From positions 406,432 to 421,490 of the forward strand of contig DBXW01000005.1 in NCBI GenBank assembly GCA_002309715.1: 15,059 nucleotides of DNA, written 5' to 3'. Positions within the stretch are counted from its first letter, which is position 1. Every line of letters begins with the position of its first letter. This DNA is from Candidatus Avelusimicrobium cornigerorum. GTDB lineage: Bacteria; Elusimicrobiota; Elusimicrobia; Elusimicrobiales; Elusimicrobiaceae. Positions 11,464 through 15,059 of the stretch are shown one piece after another. Under the pieces are notes generated by a model that worked only from the letters and a program-made list of their open reading frames with translations, did not search any database and had not been told where the DNA came from. Both the position numbers and the translations under genes were made by a program.

Positions 11464-12474
11464 ATGACAAATTTTACACAAACACTGCTCAAGTGGTATA
11501 AAATCAACAAGCGCGACCTACCTTTCCGCGATACGCATGATGCGTACCGGATTTGGCTATCCGAAATCATTTTTCAGCAGACGCGCATTTCCCAAGGGCT
11601 TGCTTATTACGAAAAATTTATTAAACGCTTTCCCACCCCCCTTGCGCTTGCCAAGGCCAAGGAAGATGAAGTCCTAAAACTTTGGCAGGGGCTTGGCTAT
11701 TATTCGCGCGCGCGCAACTTACACGCTGCCGCCAAAAGCATGAAGGGGAAATTTCCCACCACATACGATGGTGTGCGTGCACTAAAAGGCGTGGGCGACT
11801 ATACCGCCGCGGCGATCTGCTCCATGGCGTACAATATGCCTTATGCGGTGGTGGACGGAAATGTCTATCGTGTGCTTTCGCGCGTGTTTGGGGTGCAAAC
11901 TCCTATTGATACTACCGAGGGGAAAAAAGAATTTACCGCGCTTGCCCAAAAATTACTGGATAAAGAATTTCCCGGCGATTTTAATCAAGCGATTATGGAC
12001 TTTGGGGCTATGGTGTGTACGCCGCAAACGCCCCGGTGCAAAGAGTGTCCGCTTGCCCAAAAATGCGTGGCCCGACGGGAAAATTGCGTGGACAAATTGC
12101 CCGTTAAAGCGCAAAAAACAAAAGTGAGCGAGCGGTTTTTCCATTATATATATGTAGAACAGGGCGGCTATACGTGGCTACACAAGCGCGGAGCGGGCGA
12201 TATTTGGCAGAATTTGTATGAACTTCCCCTTGTGGAAACCGCAAAAGGCGGCGTGCTAACCAAAAAGCCTGCGTGGTGCGGGCGTGCTAAATTAACGCCC
12301 GTCGGTGGGCCTATTAAACACGTTTTATCGCACCGCATTATTTGGGCGCAATTATATAGGGTAGTTCTTCCCCCCGCCGCTAAAGTGCCGACGGAGTTTT
12401 TACGCGTGAATAATACCGCGCTTGAAAAATATGCCGTGCCGCGTCTGGTGCAAAAACTGTTGGAAAGAATTTAA
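11464..12474 (+). CDS. mutY: A/G-specific adenine DNA glycosylase
   Basis: A 336-residue base-excision repair enzyme that removes adenine mispaired with 8-oxoguanine. Marks in order: WLSEIIFQQT (31-40) with catalytic Glu34, GLGYYSRARNLH (76-87), the helix-hairpin-helix LKGVGDYTAAAI (108-119), VVDGNVYRVL (129-138) with catalytic Asp131, and the [4Fe-4S] cysteines 185, 192, 195 and 201 in C-x6-C-x2-C-x5-C spacing. The C-terminal NUDIX-like 8-oxoG sensor follows, with DIWQNLYELPLVE (246-258) and HVLSH (286-290). I start at 11464 because family members begin a few residues before LLKWY; an earlier in-frame ATG (11395) lies inside a palindrome and would add 23 unlikely residues. DTHDAYRIWLSE and DIWQNLYELPLVE recall the Bacteroidetes form of MutY. 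Its stop overlaps that of the convergent lactate dehydrogenase gene. Confidence 0.95.
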   Translation: MTNFTQTLLKWYKINKRDLPFRDTHDAYRIWLSEIIFQQTRISQGLAYYEKFIKRFPTPLALAKAKEDEVLKLWQGLGYYSRARNLHAAAKSMKGKFPTTYDGVRALKGVGDYTAAAICSMAYNMPYAVVDGNVYRVLSRVFGVQTPIDTTEGKKEFTALAQKLLDKEFPGDFNQAIMDFGAMVCTPQTPRCKECPLAQKCVARRENCVDKLPVKAQKTKVSERFFHYIYVEQGGYTWLHKRGAGDIWQNLYELPLVETAKGGVLTKKPAWCGRAKLTPVGGPIKHVLSHRIIWAQLYRVVLPPAAKVPTEFLRVNNTALEKYAVPRLVQKLLERI

Positions 12475-13436
12475 TCTTCCATGCCGGCATCTTTGGCTAT
12501 TTTTTTAAGCATATCGGCGGAAGATTTAAGAGCCAAGGCTTCGTTGCCATCTAAAGAAATCGGCATTTGCAGTTCCACCCCGTTACGGCCCACGACGGCG
12601 GGCATACTTAGCGTGATATCACTAATTCCGTATGCACCGTGCATTAAGTTGGAAACGGGGAGCACCGATTTTTCGTCGCGCACAATGGCCTCGCATATCC
12701 GTTTTACCGCCATAGCAATCCCATAGTAAGTGGCTTTTTTGCGCTTGATAATTTCGTACGCGCTTTGTTTAACTTCTTCGGCAATTTTTTTCATTTGTTC
12801 GTCGTGGTTATGAAAACCGCGCAAACTGCAAAATTTGTGTATCGGCACACCCGCTACATTGGCGGTGCTCCAAACGGCAATTTCGCTGTCGCCGTGTTCC
12901 CCGACGATAAACGCGTGTACGCTGCGGCTGTCCACGCCTAAGTGATTGCCTAAAATTTCGCGAAAGCGCGCCGTGTCCAACACGGTGCCGGAGCCGATCA
13001 CGCGGCTTTCGGGCAGGCCGCTTAATTTTAAGGCCGTATACGTCAAAATATCTACCGGGTTGGCTACGACGAGCAAAATGCCTTTGTAGTTGCGCTTTTT
13101 GATTTCCGGGATGATTTGCTTGAAAATGGCGACATTTTTTTGAACAAGGTCCAAGCGAGTTTCGCCCGGTTTTTGGTTGGCGCCTGCCGTGATAATAATG
13201 ATAGCGGCGTTTGTGATATCGTCATACGTTCCGGCGTAAATTTTCATGGGGCGGGCGTACGCCTCTCCGTGGGAAATATCCATGGCTTCGCCTTCGGCTT
13301 TGTTTTTGTCGCTGTCTAATAACACCATTTCACTAAAAAGTCCGCTCTGCATGAGCGCAAACGCGCTTGCCGCGCCTACAAACCCACAGCCGATAACGGC
13401 TACTTTGCGGTCATCAATTTCACAATTTTTCGTCAT
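12471..13436 (-). CDS. ldh: L-lactate dehydrogenase
   Basis: A 321-residue NAD-dependent enzyme reducing pyruvate to L-lactate, regenerating NAD in fermentation. The Rossmann motif is GCGFVG (16-21) with Asp41 after the second strand for NAD. The substrate loop GANQKPGETRLDL (85-97) carries Gln88, which marks lactate rather than malate dehydrogenase (Arg there), and Arg94. Further active-site residues are Asn126 in VVANPVD, Asp154 and Arg157 in DTARFR, and His181 in VGEHGDSE. The length is normal. AAGGGGGA precedes the ATG at 13436 by about eight bases. The C-terminal end overlaps mutY by four bases (the shared TTAA), so no terminator fits between the convergent genes. The upstream region places its promoter beside the porin terminator. 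Confidence 0.96.
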   Translation of the reverse strand: MTKNCEIDDRKVAVIGCGFVGAASAFALMQSGLFSEMVLLDSDKNKAEGEAMDISHGEAYARPMKIYAGTYDDITNAAIIIITAGANQKPGETRLDLVQKNVAIFKQIIPEIKKRNYKGILLVVANPVDILTYTALKLSGLPESRVIGSGTVLDTARFREILGNHLGVDSRSVHAFIVGEHGDSEIAVWSTANVAGVPIHKFCSLRGFHNHDEQMKKIAEEVKQSAYEIIKRKKATYYGIAMAVKRICEAIVRDEKSVLPVSNLMHGAYGISDITLSMPAVVGRNGVELQMPISLDGNEALALKSSADMLKKIAKDAGMED

Positions 13437-13459
13437 AGATTTTCCCCCTTGCGGTATAT

Positions 13460-13465
13460 ATTATA
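13460..13465 (-). promoter_or_regulatory. Consensus -10 box for ldh
   Basis: TATAAT on the minus strand ends 23 bases before the ldh ATG. The -35 position falls inside the porin terminator hairpin and reads GCAAGG, a poor match. Transcription would start near 13453, leaving a very short leader with the ribosome site. Confidence 0.5.
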
Positions 13466-13467
13466 CG

Positions 13468-13499
13468 AAAAAAATACCCGCCCTTGCGGACGGGTATTT
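13468..13499 (-). terminator. Intrinsic terminator of the FadL-like porin gene
   Basis: AAATACCCG (13472-13480) pairs with CGGGTATTT (13491-13499). In the leftward transcript the stem ends in T7 (complement of 13468-13474). The porin stop codon is 20 bases upstream. Confidence 0.88.
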
Positions 13500-13519
13500 G
13501 TACTAAATTATGGCGCGTA

Positions 13520-14746
13520 CTAGAACTTATAACCGAAGGTGAAGGAAATAATATCACTGGAACCATCGGTATATTTGGCGGGCAAGTTGCTATATTGCGA
13601 ACTGGTAGTACCGCTTAAATCTTTAATGAAGATATGAGAATAGCCTAAGTCGGCACTCCATGTATCTGTGCGATATCCTAGACCGGCGCTGATAAGATGT
13701 CTGTCATCAGCGGGGACCAAAGTGTCCATGTAGTGGTCGTTAATAGGCGATTGGTCAAAGGTGTAACCTGCGCGCACTGCCCAATTTTGATTGAGTTTAT
13801 ATTCCGTGCCGAAGTTTACGCGGATAACATCTTTGTATTTTTTTTGGTTTTTGATATCCGGGCTGGTAAATTCGTTTTTATATTCAATCAAAATTTGGTC
13901 ATAGGAACTCCAGAAAGTACCCACAAGGCCGGCTTCCAAGGTCCAGTTATCGGTTGCGCGGAAAGCGGTACCGAACGAAATACTGTCCGGCAAGGTAATA
14001 TAACCTAACGCATCCGCATTTTTCATATTTACCGGGTACGTCGGGGCCGGGTAGTCATTACCGCTGCCAGTTTTTACATAACCGGAAAGTTCTTGTTTGA
14101 CTTTTGTGCGGTACATACCGCCGAAAGACCAACGTTCCGCCCAGTTCGGACGGTAGGTGAAGGAATAATTCCCCCCCCAAGCCACACCGGTACCATGGAT
14201 TTTAAATGAATCGGCTAATGCTTGCATATACATCTTTTGGGTGAAATCAATGGTCATAGCCTCTAATCCCATGGCTAACGACCATTCATCACTAGCGTGT
14301 ACGGCAATAGTTGGTGTAATAGAAACAGTTTCCAAATTTACTTCGTAGGCCAAATTGCTGCCGGTCCATGTTTGGTAGTTTTTATATTTTCCGCCTAAAC
14401 CATAGCGTGAAAATGCGCCAATACCAAAACTAATTTGGTCGCTGAGTTTAGCCGTGGCGTATGCGCTAGGCAAAAAGAAAGTAGAGTCTTCAAAAGAACT
14501 GGTACTGTTATTGATTGTGGTAGTGGCTTTTGGGCGTACCAATGTGGCTGATAATTGTGCCTGCACACTATCCAATTCGGTAATGAGAGACGGGTTCGTC
14601 GCCAAAGAGGCCGGTTCGGCGTCGCTTGCCATTACGGCTCCACCCATAGCGGTAGAGCGGCCGCTGTATTCATACAGCGCAAATCCCGCACCAAAGGCCG
14701 AGTGGGCCATCAGTAGGGAGCACATCAGTGTTACTAGTTTTTTCAT
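13520..14746 (-). CDS. FadL/OmpP1-family outer-membrane channel
   Basis: A 408-residue outer-membrane beta-barrel of the family that lets fatty acids and other hydrophobic molecules diffuse inward. A signal peptide is followed by the family N-terminus AGFALYEYSGRSTAMGGAV (about 20-38), the inward hatch segment, and by DAEPASLATNPS, the counterpart of the DASTxxxNPA motif. Alternating amphipathic strands fill the rest, and the protein ends in an aromatic residue (GYKF), the usual signal for barrel assembly. The length is close to the family norm of 400-450. An AAGGA site lies nine bases before the ATG at 14746. Terminators on both sides make it a single-gene unit. A run of eight G residues (14178-14171 on this strand) falls mid-gene in the codons for WGGN. 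The cargo is unknown. Confidence 0.9.
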   Translation of the reverse strand: MKKLVTLMCSLLMAHSAFGAGFALYEYSGRSTAMGGAVMASDAEPASLATNPSLITELDSVQAQLSATLVRPKATTTINNSTSSFEDSTFFLPSAYATAKLSDQISFGIGAFSRYGLGGKYKNYQTWTGSNLAYEVNLETVSITPTIAVHASDEWSLAMGLEAMTIDFTQKMYMQALADSFKIHGTGVAWGGNYSFTYRPNWAERWSFGGMYRTKVKQELSGYVKTGSGNDYPAPTYPVNMKNADALGYITLPDSISFGTAFRATDNWTLEAGLVGTFWSSYDQILIEYKNEFTSPDIKNQKKYKDVIRVNFGTEYKLNQNWAVRAGYTFDQSPINDHYMDTLVPADDRHLISAGLGYRTDTWSADLGYSHIFIKDLSGTTSSQYSNLPAKYTDGSSDIISFTFGYKF

Positions 14747-14773
14747 AATTTTTTCCTTATACTACAAAAATAG

Positions 14774-14824
14774 AAAAACGGCCCATCCCCCCCTTTTTAC
14801 TAGCGGGTAAAACAGGCCGTTTTT
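14774..14824 (-). terminator. Terminator between the TPR gene and the porin gene
   Basis: AAAAACGGCC (14774-14783) pairs perfectly with GGCCGTTTTT (14815-14824) around a 31-base loop containing C7. In the leftward transcript the stem ends in T5 followed by CTATTTTT. It lies six bases after the TPR gene stop. Confidence 0.75.
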
Positions 14825-14829
14825 ATTTT

Positions 14830-15059
14830 TTACTTCTGAAGTTGTGAGATTTTATCTTTAGCCAGTGTGCCAAAGTAGGTTTTAGTATGATTTTCCAAGA
14901 GATATTTGTAATTTTCAAGTGCTTGATCTTTTTGACCGGAGAGTTCTTGGCTCATAGCCAACGTCAAATAGGCTTGCGGCAGAGCAAAACTCTTGGAATT
15001 TTTTTCAATAAAGTTCTTGGCTACGCGGATAGAGCCTTCGTAATCTTTAGTGGCTTTTT
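14830..15059 (-). CDS. TPR-type protein, C-terminal end (partial)
   Basis: The last 75 codons of a leftward gene whose start lies beyond the window edge. The visible part is made of paired helices with tetratricopeptide spacing: ALPQAYLTLAMSQELSGQKD then QALENYKYLLENHTKT, ending AKDKISQLQK and TAA (14832-14830). The YxxLLENHxxTxxGxLAKDKI pattern is typical of TPR proteins of the outer-membrane assembly or Tol-Pal type (BamD/YbgF-like), where such repeats hold protein partners in the periplasm. Without the N-terminus, location and exact family are open. Confidence 0.75.
   Translation of the reverse strand, partial: KATKDYEGSIRVAKNFIEKNSKSFALPQAYLTLAMSQELSGQKDQALENYKYLLENHTKTYFGTLAKDKISQLQK

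Noticed and set aside
13697..14810. Plus-strand open frames opposite the porin gene
   Set aside because: These are antisense shadows of a well-supported beta-barrel gene, with no motifs or ribosome sites of their own.

Overview
The window most resembles a chromosomal segment of a diderm (Gram-negative) anaerobe, and my best guess is a gut member of the Elusimicrobiota. The reasons are a type IV prepilin with a very characteristic N-terminus and C-terminal two-cysteine region, a FadL/OmpP1 outer-membrane protein, a long secreted protein of unknown type, an L-lactate dehydrogenase and a sugar-phosphate importer. The taxon is inferred from memory of these families and no search was run. GC content is intermediate in genes and drops sharply in one intergenic region.

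Layout. A bidirectional terminator (43-80) opens the window, possibly after the last 15 codons of an upstream gene. Leftward from about 3.1 kb come an acyl carrier protein (2789-3049), a short AMP-forming acyl/aryl ligase-like protein (1637-2770) and an OPA-family sugar-phosphate transporter (92-1456) with its own candidate promoter. Diverging from the ACP gene is a DHA2-type drug/metabolite exporter (3148-4536), then rmlA (4582-5454). The ACP and exporter promoters share an overlapping -35 region. Next come an 886-residue secreted protein with four degenerate repeats (5653-8313), two copies of a folded intergenic repeat (8409-8680) and a type IV pilin gene (8785-9342).

From 9343 to 10408 I find no gene: C/G-run hairpins, then a very AT-rich stretch. 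After it, a leftward gene for a 209-residue protein with a probable winged-helix end (10409-11038) is flanked at a distance by two related palindromes. mutY (11464-12474) runs rightward and meets a leftward L-lactate dehydrogenase gene (12471-13436) tail to tail, the two stop codons overlapping. A leftward FadL-like porin gene (13520-14746) and the 3' end of a TPR-type gene (14830 to the edge) close the window, each with its own intrinsic terminator.

How it fits together. Most genes look like single transcription units. The exceptions are the ACP-ligase pair, where the ligase would load an acyl or aryl acid onto the carrier; no condensing enzyme is present, so the product is unknown, and the divergent exporter may or may not belong with it. 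The sugar-phosphate transporter and lactate dehydrogenase fit fermentative metabolism. RmlA (dTDP-rhamnose), the porin, the pilin and the large secreted protein are envelope functions. I see no CRISPR array, rRNA, tRNA or insertion sequence.
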